A program made the position numbers and the translations under genes. DNA of 64,000 nt from Sialis fuliginosa (lineage: Eukaryota; Arthropoda; Insecta; Megaloptera; Sialidae), in assembly GCA_961205875.1 (NCBI GenBank), contig OY540821.1, forward strand, positions 3,844,001-3,908,000, written 5' to 3'. The notes under the pieces are model-generated. The model was not told where the DNA came from, made no database searches, and was given only the letters and a program-made list of their open reading frames with translations. Of the stretch, positions 1-12,341 are shown one piece after another (within the stretch, counting starts at the first letter, position 1; each line of letters opens with the position of its first letter).

Positions 1-255
1 TAGGCAGCGTATTACAAAACAGCGCGCCGACGGCAAAATTTTTTCCGACTTGATTTACTATTATCGTCACTGCTTTGTTGTTATGTTACCTAACGTAAAA
101 AAATATAGCCTATAACCTGGCCAGAGAACGTACCTATGAATTAAAAAAAAAAACTCGTAAATCGGATAAGTGGTTCTCGAGTGATAAGGTAACTAACGGA
201 CAGACAGACAGACAGACAGACAGACAGAGAGACGTTGAGCTTTATATATATTAAG
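1..255 (-). repeat. Helitron-like repeat fragment (cut by window start)
   Basis: This segment closely matches 51443-51650 (same order of words: the Ttaggcagcg start, the GTTACCTAACGTAA block, GGTTCTCGAGT, a GACA tetranucleotide run at about 200-228, then GAGCTTTATATATAT). A shorter relative lies at 50690-50850. In the 51-kb copy the other end carries a GC-rich hairpin and a CTAG end, as in Helitrons. Helitron-like is therefore an inference from that copy. It has no coding capacity. Confidence 0.5.
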
Positions 256-2344
256 GATGCAGTGGTTGTCGTGGTTTTTGACGGTAAAATCAGTGGCGTA
301 TTTACCATGGGGCCATGGGGCCATGGCCTAGGGCGGCAGGCTGAGAGGGGCGGTAGATTTTTTTATTTTAATATAGTATACTCAAAAAAAAAAATATGGA
401 GACAAAAAATGAATTATATTTTCCCTTAGTAAAGAGGCGGCAATTTTTTTTGCCCAGGGTGGTAATTTTTTTTTGCCCAGGGCGGCACTTAACGTAAATT
501 CACCACTGGGTAAAATGCACTATTCATACCGTCAAAACCATGGCAACCACTGCATTCTTAAATGAAATAGAGTATAGTTTTCTACGGAAACTTAAAAACG
601 CCCAAATCGGTGTATATTTGTAAGAATAATGCCCGAACATACATACAAAATATATAGTCGAATTAAGAACCTCTTCATTTTTTAAAGTTGGTAAAAAAAT
701 ATGGTAAAATAGAAGAAATTTTTATAATTTACTAACTTTGAAACGGGGTAACAATTATCTGACATTTCTATGACATTTATTGACTCATCCTGTATATGTA
801 TGTGTATGTACTATGTACGTCTGATAGAAATGTAGTTTTAAGTGTTGTTTGATCTAATTGTGACCCGACAAATCCATGAAATTTTTGCAACATTGCTGGG
901 ATCCTCATTGTCAGCGAAATTAATATCGATTTTAATACATGAGAACATTTAATATATGGTTTCCATTTCGACGAAACTTTCAAAAATACAGACGTGGTAG
1001 GGGTGTGGTGTTTATGTTTTTAGAGCACCCAGTCGTTAAAACATTGATCGATTTTAAAATAAGGTAAAGGTGCCAGTTATGGCCGCTATAAGAGCAAGTT
1101 TTCGCTTTTTTTTATTAATGGGATTGTTTTTTGTAATTTTCATGAACTCATGTTACTAATAAAACAAGTAAATCTTTATTTAATCAATTTAATTACCAAA
1201 GTTCGCTAATATAGCTTATTTTTTTAAATTACAGCCTATTATTTTGTTCTTGTTTTTTTCTCCAGTAATGGCAAAGGTAAAACCAGTAATGAGCACGCAG
1301 TGATACTTATATTAATAAAAAACAAAACGACGAACTTGTAAAAAAATGGTTTTTATATTTAAATAATAGCAGATAAAAGTAGAACAACGTGTTACTAAAA
1401 TTATAGTTCGATCAGTTGATTAGAATTTCGTTTCGGCTTCCCACCAACCGAAAAAAGTGGTTTAAAAAAACGCGTTTAAAGATTTAGTAACAGATATTAC
1501 ACTAACTTCAATGTGCTATAATTTAGTAAATATTTTGAATTTCGATCTACAATTTCCACAGTATACTCTCAATATATTTTAATTTAAAAAAAATTTTTTT
1601 TTTAATCAAAAATTTTAAATCACTACACCGCAATACTGCCTTAATATAAACGTCCTCCAAATCAAAAACTAATAACACTATTTTGTTTCCCCCTCAAAAC
1701 CAAACAAATTTAATTTGAAACATTTTTAACTTCCCAACTGGAAGTTATTGTAATCGGTTCGAAAATCAAAATCAAAAATTTCAACATAATTGTATGTTTT
1801 AAGGTCACTACAGTATATTTACACTATATGTGCGTGTCATTTTTTACGAAATCTCGTAAATAAAAAATGCTATTGACTTCGTTGGGGTACCAATCGAAGC
1901 ATCTTGACGTGATTATAATCTGAAAGAAAGGATTTTTCAAAATTCAACCCCTAAGGGGTTAAAAAGGGGTGTAAAGTTTTTTTTTGGTTGGATTTACTTG
2001 AAACTTAGCATAAATATTCTACAATACAAATAATGAAAAATGTATTTCAGTATTTTTTTTGCTATACGTGCCTAAACAGCCATAGAAGAGGTGAAAGGCG
2101 AAAACCACCCTCAAAATTTGAATTTTAAATTCTAATAAATAAGTCCACTATTCATATTGCCTTGGAAACAAATGCAATTAAATTTAAATTGTCAGATTAG
2201 TTATTATAAAAACAAATGCAATTTAATTCAAATTGTCAAATTAGTTATTCTAAAAATGTGTGTTATATTATTGACATTAGGATATTAGAAAACTAATATT
2301 CATAATACAAAGGTTTCTGACCAATTCCATTAAAAAATTTTATA
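256..2344. other. Gene-free AT-rich stretch with degraded repeats
   Basis: I see no supported gene here. About 300-490 has fragments resembling the GGGCGGCA/CCTAGGG part of the hAT-type repeat at 2353. About 640-700 resembles 53635-53690. About 1731-2100 (TTCCCAACTGGAAGTTA onward) matches 10441-10740. The 2150-2330 stretch resembles 53790-53960 in inverse. All are old interspersed repeat pieces. Confidence 0.5.
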
Positions 2345-2352
2345 TACCTACG

Positions 2353-2768
2353 CAGGCCCGGATTTACCATGCAGGCAGAGTAGGCAGCTGCCTAGGGCGC
2401 CAAGAATTGAAGGGCGGCAAATTTTGGTGGAAACTTTGAAAACTTGTTATTTTCGTGAGAATTGAATTTGATTTTGATTCCATTATCGATGAGTTTTCCA
2501 TCCGAAAATCGAGAGGTAAAAATTTCAACCCATAAGCAATAATTTCTCTATACATGTAAGTCAAGCATGACTAAAAAAAAAGGTCTTCAGTTTTTATGTT
2601 TCCTAATGTAACTATAAAAATTTATAAAATTTGAAACTGACGCAACCAAAAAAAACCTTAGTTTTATATTTTGACATCTATGACTTAAACTGTTAGTTTC
2701 GAAGGGGGGTGGGGCGGCGGCCATTTTCGCAACTGCCTAGGGGCGGCAAATTTCTAAATCCGGGCCTG
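2353..2768. mobile_element. hAT-type MITE (CAGGCCCGGATTTA family), copy 1
   Basis: The ends are CAGGCCCGGATTTA and TAAATCCGGGCCTG, an inverted repeat. The element is flanked by a perfect 8-bp duplication TACCTACG (2345-2352 and 2769-2776). Eight-bp duplications plus CAG...CTG ends are the hAT signature. It has no transposase, so it is non-autonomous. A second copy with its own perfect duplication is at 59293-59682, and a fragment is near 42250. Confidence 0.9.
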
Positions 2769-3154
2769 TACCTACGTATTAAAAAAAATATTCACATAAA
2801 CTATATGGAAACAATAAATAATCAGTATTCAAATATTTATAATCATACTGTGTTGGGAAGTTGATTGTGTGGACCTAAAGGGTCTCACCCCAACCCAAAG
2901 CTTATTTTAAATGCTTAGTTTCAAAAATAATCAGGAGATATTACATTTTTACAGAAATTTCAGAAAAATTATCAATTCTCAACTTGAATTCATATAACGA
3001 TAAAATCTTATTCTATTTAGGATCCCATTCCCTTTTAATTGTTTTTAATTGATACGTATTTTGATTTCAAGAGTGAGGTAGGTTATTCTAATAACCAGTA
3101 ATGTTATAGAGAGTCCTCTATAGAGTATCTAACAATTAATTCTAAGCTACAACA

Positions 3155-6100
3155 ATGGGAAAACGAAAAAGTGGTGCGATTTTAATTTATTTAATTTTAT
3201 TTCAATTCAGTGCAATTTGTGACCTGTAAAAGTTATTAAATAAACATTTGTATTATTTAGTGAATTCATTTCTCATAGTATTGCTTCAATATATTATATT
3301 TATTTATATTTATACGCCCCTTTTTTTTATCAATATTATTTACATATTTATCTATATTTTTAATTTTCAGGTTCAGCGAATAAAAAAGTTGAAGAAATCG
3401 AACAGTTGCCATTATGGGGGTCTTGCAGATTTTTGTATACAGTTTGTGCCTTTCTAACAACTTTAAATTTGATATTTATGAGGTAAAAAAAAATATTATA
3501 TACGACATAGTGCAATTTTAATTTTATTATATTTTTCAGATTTAATATTGGCTTTGCTATGGTCTGTATGATAAAAGATAAAGTTCGAAATAATACTAAT
3601 TTAGAAACGAATTATAGTTCTCTTCCTAACGACGACCACCATTGTGGTACCTCTGCTACATATGAAGGAGGACATTCAACATACGTTGTAAGTAACAGTT
3701 AAATTTCAAGTAGTTACACTGTATTGTAATTATATATGTTATACATCAATTTAAAGCCAGTTGATTGGTCTTTAATTTAAAAACAAATCCTCCAAAATAC
3801 CTGTTTCCATTATCGAGATATAAGGCCCGAAAGTCGGTTTAATAGAATTTTATTTTATATCGTTTTTAAGAAGTTAGACTGTACTAAAATAAAAAATTTT
3901 ATATACTGTTCTAAAGTCAATTATCCACTCTTTATTTTAAACCAAATTTCATCAAAATACTTGTTCCCATTATCGAGATATAAGACTCGAAAGTTGGTCA
4001 ATCGAATTTTATATTATATCGTTTTTAAGAAGTTAGATTGTACTAAAATTAAAAATTTTATATATTATTCTAAAGTCAATTATTCACTCTTTATTTTAAT
4101 CTAAATTTCCTCAAAATATCTGTTTTCATTATCGAGTTATGAGGCTCAAAAGTCGGTATAAAATTTTTTTAGGGTATTTACACCTTAAATTTTTTTAGGG
4201 TGAGTTCGACTGGTCTAAAGAAATGCAGGGCCGTATTCTGAGTGGTTTCTTCTACGGGTACCTCGTCAGTCAGTGTTTTGGAGGGTGGTTCAGCGATAGG
4301 TTTGGGGGTAAGATACTTTTTGTGACTGGAAACCTTCTCCAGAGTGTCTGTACCCTTTTAATGCCAGTTGCGGCTAGATTTGACCCCAATGCTATGTTTA
4401 TTTTGAGGATAGTGCAAGGAATAGTGTGTGTAAGTATTATAAAATATTATTTTTAAAAAGGTCTTATTAGGAATATACATTTATTTTGTGTAATTTGAAG
4501 CATCCGTATTAAGTAAAATTCTGCGTGCTTTCTTTTGCATCGATATTGCTCGTGAACGGTTTATTCTATGATAAATGAGCATATATTTTTGTGTATTTTG
4601 TGTCATACAGTCTTAATCAAATTTTTAACTCAGGAAAAAATTTAAGAACAAAAAAAAATAATAGATAAAAATCGATGGGCCCACTGGCCCTATACAGCCC
4701 TGATCTAAATTATAATTGCTTAATACTGGAAATCGATAACACTTATTAATACTAAACCATGTATCAAATATCATAACTTTAGCAGAATGTGTTCCCCAGA
4801 TATTAAATAAAAACTAATTTTGAATAAAATCTTTGGAGGTCTGTAGCCCCCTCACGAAAAATTACCGTACACATGTTCATATAATGTTTTTTGCTTAAAT
4901 TTTTTTTCTTAATTTTCTGTTCAAGTTTGGCACGACAGTACTGAATCATCCTGTATATCTATATGGTGAAAATTGTCGAAAAAATAATACACTCACAGAA
5001 AAAATTAAAGGACCACTTTTATTTTTTGAAAAAATTGCTCATTTTCAAAGGAATGCCGATTAGATCTATGGTTAAGTTAAAATTAAACATTTTTTAAATG
5101 CTACTATACAATAGGTGATTATTTAAGCTTTAATTCTTTTTTTTTCTTTTCTGTGCGATCAACATTAGGCCATTTATGGTCGTTTAAAACTTTTTCGTAC
5201 TTTTTTCATTAAAACTCGAATATCGCGACACCGAAAAATTATAAAACAAATTTGAAAAAATATTTTAAAGCGGAAAAAATTTCCTACAAAATGCTCACCT
5301 TCAAATTAAAAAAAAAAAGTTTAACATCCCCGTGGGTAACTTTCAAAATTGCAAAAAAAAATCCATTTTTTTTTTTTTTTATTAAATCGCGATTTGGTCA
5401 CAAAAATAAGTTTAATAACACAAAAATACCCCTAAATTCGAAAAGATGATAAAATTTCCTTCAATTCACATATCCTATAAGTAAAAAAATAATCATATTT
5501 GACCTATCGGCATTACTTTGAAAATGAGCAATTTAAAAAAAAAATAAAAGTGGTTTTTTAATTTTTTCCGTGAGTGTATTTTGAATTTTTTTATTACGTA
5601 CGAAAAGCACCTAAAGTTAGATATTTCAATACAATATGTATTTTTCATTTTTTTTTTTATATATTTTATTTTTGTCTTCTAGCTCCTCTTGAATTTTTTA
5701 GACAGCTTTTATACTTTATTGTCATTTTTTTATTTTTTTTTATTATTATTATTATTTTTATTTATTTTTTTATTTTTTCTCCTTTTTAATGTTTGGTTTT
5801 ATTTACATTATTATATTTTATTTTTATTTTTTATTTTGTTTAATTATTATTATATGTATTTTTCATGAAAGCCTAATTATTATTTATTTAACAGGGTCTA
5901 AGTTTACCAGCTATGTATCAACTGTATACGAAATGGGCCTCACCCGTCGAGCGCACAAAACTAATGGGTATCGCCTACACAGGTTTCCCGTTAGCTAATT
6001 GTCTCATGTTCCCTGTAGCGGGACTAATGTGCGAATATGGGATAGATGGAGGATGGCCGGGTATTTTTTATACTACGGGTAAGTCGGGATACATTTTTTT

Positions 6101-9100
6101 CGAGTCGTATATGTGGGTAATGGGGGACAGGGGTTATTTTAGTGTGTAGTTGTAGCTTGCTTCTGCAGTTCCAAAAATGAAAACTGCAGTTGTAAAAGCT
6201 AATTTGTGTAGTTGAAAAATTGTAAGTAGAAAGAAAAATATAAAAAAGTGTAAGTGTAGAGCAAAAAAAGAAGGTATTATTTGCAGTTGAAATTTTTTTT
6301 TAAAATAACCACTGAATGTGCGCATATATTTTAATGGGGGTCGGATTAAATAAAAGAAGAAATGTTTAGCTTTAAATGCTAAACTTTTTTTTAATGTTAT
6401 TTTTGGGTCGTTTTTAAGAAGTTCGACTGTAACTTAAATATATGAGTTGTATATTTTAAATGTTAATTTTTTTTATGTTATTTTTGGGTCGTTTTTAAGA
6501 AGTTTGACTGTAACTTAAATGTATGAGTTGTATATTTTAAATGTGAAATTTTTTTTAATGTTATTTTTGGGTTATTTTTAAGAAGTTTGACTAACTTAAA
6601 TATATGAGTTGTATATTTTAAATGTTAAAAAAAATTTTAATGTAATTTTTGGGTCGTTTTTAAGAAGTTTGACTAACTTAAATATATGAGTTGTATATTT
6701 TAAATGTTAAACTTTTTTCAATGTTATTTTTGGGTCGTTTTTTAAGAAGTTTGACTGTAACTTAAATATATGAGTTATATATTTTATATGTTAAACTTTT
6801 TTTTAATGTTATTTTTGGGTCGTTTTTAAGAAGATTGACTGTAATTTAAATATATGAGTTGTATGTATATTATTTCAAAGCTACTTGTGTACTCTTGAAT
6901 TTGGAGCAAAATTTAGTCAAATATCTGTTTCCGTTATCGAGATATAAGGTTTCGAAAATTCGAACAAATTAAAAAAATGATTTTTTTTTATTTCAGGAAT
7001 GTTTGGGCTAATAACATCGATATCTTTCATATTTATCGTCTATGATAATCCAGATTCTCATCCTAGAATTTCAGAAAAGGAAAGAAATTGGTTGAATAGC
7101 GTTTGCACTAATAAAAAATCAACTATAGTAAGTATAATTTTTAACTTTTTTTTGGGGGGGGTGGGGTAAAATTTTTCAATGATATATTTTAGGGGTATAA
7201 GTGTTTTCATATTTACTCTCCACAAAAAATAAAAACTGAAAATAGTGTTTACAAAAATAACAAATTAATACAAAAATTGCAAGTTTTTTGTTATTTTTTT
7301 TAATATGTTATTATATATTTTAGAAAGAAGGGTATACGGGGGAGGGGGGATTTTTAAAATAACATATCATTTTGAAAATCCTTATTTAATTTTTCCAAAA
7401 TCAATATTATTTACAGATATCGAATAAAACATAATTTGCAATGAATGTTTTTTTATGTGATAAAAATATGAATATTTCAGCCTCCAAGCGTGCCCTGGAA
7501 GTCTATCCTTCTATCAGTACCCTTCCACGCGTACATAATTGCACATTTCTGTCAAACATGGGGCTTCATAACATTAGCAAACTATTTACCACAACTTATG
7601 AAGGAAGTCTTATATTTTGATATAAAATCGGTAAGTGCTTATTATAATTTAGCATTGAATAGGCATGATGCCTAATTTAAAAAAAACTATTCTATGATGA
7701 TCTTACGTCTACTATTTACAAAAAAATACTCATTTCGGCAGAAAATTAAGGTTTAATCACAAAAATTGACCCTTTAAAAACTAATTTTGAATTTGAAGAC
7801 AAAACGCTCGCAGGTGTCATGGCGCATTTGTGACGTCACGCCTATGTAAACACTCCTTGTCAACTATAATAAATCCTTGTTCCATCGCTAATGTTTCTCG
7901 GTTTTAGTTTTGGTAACACAAAACTAAGCAAATTGATAATTGAGAATCACAAAATAATTTATTAACAGTGCAGATATAAATGAAACAAAAATGATGTTTA
8001 CTTAGGCGTGACGTCATTCACTCTGATTGGTGTCTCATCAAACATGACGGATTGCTGTATTTTATGTTTTTATTTTAATAAAAATTATATTAATCTTACT
8101 TTTAATATAAAAATAAATACATTTTTTAGAATCTTTTTAACCTATTTCATTATTTAAAATCATAATTTCAGTGATACTTTGGTACTGGCATCATGCCTAT
8201 TAAAAATATATATATTTATATTATAAAATATCAGGTAATTTAAAAAAAATAATTATAGGGTCTTAGGCTTTCTATCAGTGAAAGTCACATTAAAATCGGG
8301 TTAGTCGTTTTTGTGTTAAGTCACGAAAAATAAAATTATTCGTATTTTTTTGTAAAGAGTGAAATGAAAACAATATAAAATATATAATTTATTCTTAGAA
8401 TGGAGTTTTATCGGCCCTTCCCTATTTGAGTGGATTTTTTGCAAGATTAGGAATCGCCCTTGCTTTTCACCCTGTAATGTCGTATTTAGGGTGGAGCATT
8501 ACGAATTATAGGAAATTTAACCATGCTTTAGGTGAGTATTGAAAAACAATTACAATTTTATTAACATCGACCTAGTAAACTATCCAACCTATAAAAGACT
8601 GTAACTTCTAAACTATCCGTCGAAATGTTTCCAAATTTTAATACATTAAACTAGACTGTATAAGGAACATTTTAAAACTGATCTGAACTTTGTGCAACTT
8701 ATAGTTCTGATGTTTTTTGTCACCACACAAGAGACGATATTTTTTCTCTAAACTGATTATTTGGTTATTTTCATTTTTAATAAAAGGCTTGTAACTACTG
8801 AACTATCCGTCGAAATGTTTCCAAATTTTAATACGTTAAACTAGACTCTATAAGGAACATTTTAAGACCAAACTGAAGTTTGTGTCATTTATAGTTCCAG
8901 AGTTCTATGTCGTCGAAAAAAAAAGTCAAATATATATTTTTTTAAATTAAAAAAATAGGACATATGTATATTTATTTTATCTGTATTTCCAGGCACGATA
9001 ATACCAGGCTTAGCAGTCCTAGCAATCTCTTTTCTGACTTGCCACGAAAAATACTGGGCGGTTGTACTGTTCACAATTGGTAACGCTTTCTCAGATATAG

Positions 9101-11110
9101 CGTTCACAGGATCGTACTTACTGAGTTTTCTGGAACTGGCGCCCCCGTACGTCGGGCTGCTCACAGGCATCTCAAATACAGTCGCGTGCTTCCCAGGGTT
9201 CCTAGCACCCGAGTTTGTCGGTCACGTAACTTCCGATGTAAGTAATTTTATCAGGGAAATATTTGTTTATTTTACTTCCATGTTCCGAAGGAAATGGAAG
9301 TATTGTAATACCATCGAAAAATCGTGTCCGAGAAAATGACAAATTCTGATTGTACTAACTTCAAAACGTAAAGAAAAGTTAATTTCCGCATGGCGGCTGT
9401 GCGTGTGTCTGTGTGTCAGGATGTAGATTTTTTTTTCGTTCACGATAACTACTGTAAAAATGCACCGATCTGAATTATTTTTGGGGAAAATGTTTGTCTC
9501 AGTGAGTACTCCAGACCTATTGATTTTGGTGCTAATCGGATAAGGGGTTTTGGAAATATTCGAAATTTTGTAACTTTTTTCGTCTAAAAAGTGAATATTG
9601 CGAGTATTATCTCACTAATTTTGATAAGATTTGGTACATTTGCAGTTCAATTGAATCTAAGGGACATTTATTATTTGTACGTGCCATGAAAGTCATGTAT
9701 GGTTCTCCATACCGATATTTTCTAATGTTTGAAGGTATGTAATTTTGATAGACACATCGGAAAGAGTGACCGCAAAGTTTGCCTATTTTTTAGACCTCGC
9801 TAGCGACCTGGAGAAAAAATATAAAAATATGTTACAGGTACCAAATTAATCGTCATTGAAAACCAAAGTGAGCGTCGCTTTTCATTGAAAATTTCAAGAA
9901 ATCACCCCTATTTAGGGGTTGAAAAAAACCCAAAATATTTAAAAATCGAAAATACCACTAATTATAAAATCATTTATCATTGTATATGGAATTTTAGAAA
10001 AATGGTTTCATTTTTCTTAATATTTTGAAAATAATTTCACAGAGCTTTGGGGTGATTTTTTAACCCACATAAACCCTCATCGATCAAGAAAATACGTGAT
10101 TACACTTTTGTAAGGTTTATATTATAGAAAAAAATACAATGATAAATGATTTTATAATTAGTGGTATTTTTGATTTTTTAATTTTCTGAATAGGGGTAAT
10201 TTTTTGAAATTTTCAAAAAACGAAAAGCGATGCTAACTTTGGTTTTCAATGACGAGTAATTGGGTGCCTATAACATATTTTTATATTTCTTCCCCAGGTC
10301 GCTAGCGAGGTCCAAAAAATAGGCTAAAAACAGCTTTTTGCGGTCACGCTTTAGTGGGCTAGAAAGAATTTTACAGCTTAAAATATATACTTTTTAATGG
10401 TATATTAAAATATACAAATTAAAGGAAACTATATTATTAACACCCAACAGGAAGTTACTGTAATCGGTCCGAAAAAGGAAATAAAACAAATCAACAAATT
10501 TTTATGTTTCAAGGTCACTATAGTATATTCACGCCATTTTCAGAAAGATGTATGTGTCTGTGCGTACGTACGTACGTTCGTGTCATTTTTTTTCCTGCAC
10601 AATATCTCACAAATAAAAATGCTATTGCCTTCGTTGGGGTGCCAATCGAAGCGTCTTGACGTGAATATGATCTGAAAGAAATTTCATCGAATTCGGTCCA
10701 GCCGTTTTCTTGTTAGAAGAAAATTCCTGTAACTGGTAAAAATGTTCAAAATTAAATGATCAAAAAAGAATTTTGAAGCTTAATAGCTTAGGAAATAAAG
10801 GGGGGGGGGGGGTAAATGCTCCGATTAACCCTCTTTATTTATTTATTTTCTAACATTTCTACAAGATTTAAAAAAATTTAAACGTTATATAAATATTTTG
10901 ATAATTATTTTTTATTCTGTTTTGTTTTTTTAGGGCTCTAGACAAGGTTGGATGATTGTCCTATACACAATGGCAGGCTGTTATTTCTGTGGAACTCTAT
11001 TTTACGTACTATTCGGAAGTTCAGAATTACAACCATGGGCAAAAATAACTGAAAATGACGAATCTGAGAAAAATCAAGAACTTGAAAATAATAAAGAATG
11101 TAAATGTTGA
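3155..11110 (+). CDS. SLC17-type MFS transporter (sialin / inorganic phosphate cotransporter-like)
   Basis: Ten exons: 3155-3173, 3371-3482, 3540-3687, 4199-4429, 5895-6078, 6997-7127, 7481-7630, 8399-8531, 8993-9237, 10934-11110. Phases join throughout to give 509 codons plus TGA, close to the ~490-aa family norm. Diagnostic segments are RFNIGFAMVCM after the first membrane helix, GYLVSQCFGGWFSDRFGGK in exon 4 (the MFS loop 2-3 motif), GIAYTGFPLAN in exon 5, and the PWKS...WGFITL...FDIKS block in exons 7-8. The N terminus is short and lysine-rich; the C-terminal tail is acidic. Family members move organic or inorganic anions coupled to H+ or Na+ across plasma, lysosomal or vesicle membranes. 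The substrate cannot be read from sequence. The first exon (19 nt, donor GTGCGA) is the weakest part. Introns 3-9 carry tandem repeats and several MITEs but no exon is broken. Confidence 0.9.
3755..4165 (+). repeat. Tandem repeat, ~160-bp unit, about 2.5 copies
   Basis: Within intron 3 of the transporter gene, a unit containing ATTATCGAGATATAAG, then ATATCGTTTTTAAGAAGTTAGA, then TCTAAAGTCAATTA recurs at about 3760, 3920 and 4080. Part of the same word set reappears at 6900-6960 in intron 5, so the two introns share this repeat. It ends about 35 bp before the exon 4 acceptor. Confidence 0.75.
4990..5576. mobile_element. TA-flanked inverted-repeat MITE (CACTCAC ends)
   Basis: The element starts CACTCACAGAAAAAATTAAA and ends with the approximate inverse (AATTTTTTCCGTGAGTG). 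Its subterminal segments, the AAATTGCTCATTTTCAAAG word and its inverse, also match. TA dinucleotides flank both ends (4988-4989, 5577-5578), suggesting a Tc1/mariner-mobilised MITE. It lies in intron 4 of the transporter gene. A diverged relative is around 25195-25770. Confidence 0.7.
6128..6314. mobile_element. Short MITE with CAGGGG ends, copy 1
   Basis: The left end CAGGGGTTATTTTA and right end TAAAATAACCACTG are inverted. The interior repeats the word GCAGTTGTA / TGTGTAGTTG. A relative at 61549-61759 has a near-perfect 8-bp duplication, pointing to hAT mobilisation. This copy starts 49 bp inside transporter intron 5. Confidence 0.6.
6372..6880 (+). repeat. Minisatellite, ~80-85 bp unit, about 6 copies
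   Basis: The unit contains TTATTTTTGGGTCGTTTTT, AAGAAGTTTGACTGTAACTT and AAATATATGAGTTGTATAT. It repeats head to tail about six times in intron 5 of the transporter gene, with copies differing by few bases and one small GTAA deletion shared by two units. The low divergence suggests recent expansion or homogenisation. The array ends roughly 115 bp before the exon 6 acceptor. Confidence 0.85.
7662..8197. mobile_element. MITE with GGCATGATGCC ends, copy 1
   Basis: The element is bounded by TA|GGCATGATGCC and GGCATCATGCC|TA, consistent with TA duplication and Tc1/mariner-type mobilisation. Full-length relatives are at 34828-35313 and 42433-42968. All carry internal GTGACGTCAC-like words. It lies in transporter intron 7. 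Confidence 0.8.
9266..9765. repeat. Interspersed repeat, also present inverted at 53.7-54.4 kb
   Basis: The stretch beginning TTCCGAAGGAAATGGAAGTA and carrying CGCATGGCGGCTGTGCG and CGATCTGAATTATTTTTGG is matched in reverse complement by 53690-54365. It is non-coding and lies in intron 9 of the transporter gene. Confidence 0.65.
9766..10365. mobile_element. Long-arm inverted-repeat element
   Basis: The left arm (about 9766-9997) and right arm (about 10115-10365) are inverse copies. Anchor words are GAGTGACCGCAAA, TTTTTTAGACCTCGCTAGCGA and CACTAATTATAAAATCATTTATCATTG, with their inverses on the right. Coding capacity is absent. It lies in intron 9 of the transporter gene and looks like a foldback MITE. 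Confidence 0.7.
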
Positions 11111-12341
11111 TGATGAACACATTTTAAAACAATAGTTGGGGGGGGGGGAGTATTACATATCAATATTTAACGACAGATATTTATTTTAAATCCCTCCAAA
11201 ATAAATATATTAAATTTTAAAAAGGAGGGGGCGCTTTTAACTTCATAGAAAGCAACGAATACATATAATTTGTAATTAATACCAACCCCTCCCTTGAAAA
11301 ATTGTTGATGAGGATATTAATTTAAACATATTTCGATAAATTTTCAAGGGGGGGGGGGGTATATTTAACAATATGCAATAAAGATAGAAAGATATAATAT
11401 ATTTATTCTACCCCTCCTTTCAAGTCCTTGAATATTTCGATATTTTTTTCTACAATGAAATAAATATTTTTTATATATTACAGAAATATCTCAATATTTG
11501 AAAGAGGGGGAGGGGGAGTTGTGATTAAAATAAGATTAAGTAATTCATAAAGCAAAATATATGGCCATAAAAAACCGACAAACTCAAATACATGGACATT
11601 TTAATTATATTTTAGTTATTGTATTTAATAAATAAGAAAAGTAAATAAATGTATTTTTTAAATTATTTTTATTAGTTTATATAACACTGAGGGGTGGATA
11701 TGTTAAGACATATTCCAGTGAGGAGGGGCGATTTATTATTAAGTGTGAGTGTTATAACTTCAATTACTAAAAAAAAAAACATAAAATTTTATAAGTATAT
11801 TATACAAATAGTCCAGTGCATTTAGACGAAAAATAGATGTGTCTGGGGAAAAATTCGCAGGGAGCTGAATTTTTGTATACACTTTCATTTTGTCTTTATG
11901 ATAATATCTCGGTATTTATAAATTTTACGATAATGAAAGTTATATAACGATGGGAAGATTATAAAATTCTCTACAAAAAAGGTTATTTATAGTTTTTCAT
12001 ACGAACTATAATTTTCACGGAAACTGGGTGCAAAAGTTACGACTTAAGAAAATACTACTAGCCCCGGCAACGTAGAATTTTTGACTAATGTAAATATTAT
12101 AACGAATGTGTGAGATTCCTGGACTAAAATATATAAATATATTTTTAAATCTATATGGGTAAGGGGGGGAGGATTAAATACAGCTCACACCCCTTATTAA
12201 AACCCAAGTTTCTTATTATATAAATCTCAACACGATCAAGTAAGTTTTGAAATTCCCAAATGTCATTTTACGTATCTGCCAAAATTTTAAGTTTTATCAA
12301 AATTTTCATATAAAAAATATATAAAAATCAGTAAAAAAAAC
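11111..12341. other. Intergenic: 3' UTR region and poly-G tracts
   Basis: This covers the 3' side of the transporter gene and the upstream region of the next gene. AATAAA hexamers occur near 11198 and in several later positions. Short homopolymer G runs (about 11139-11147 and 11347-11359) and AGGGGGAGGGGG at 11503 are strand-biased. No further gene is visible. Confidence 0.5.

Noticed and set aside
5574..5998. Hydrophobic open frames rich in Phe/Ile
   Set aside because: They are poly-T pyrimidine-rich intron sequence before the exon 5 acceptor of the transporter gene.
6372..6880. CRISPR-like array of regular repeats
   Set aside because: Units are contiguous without unique spacers and lie in a eukaryotic intron; it is a minisatellite.
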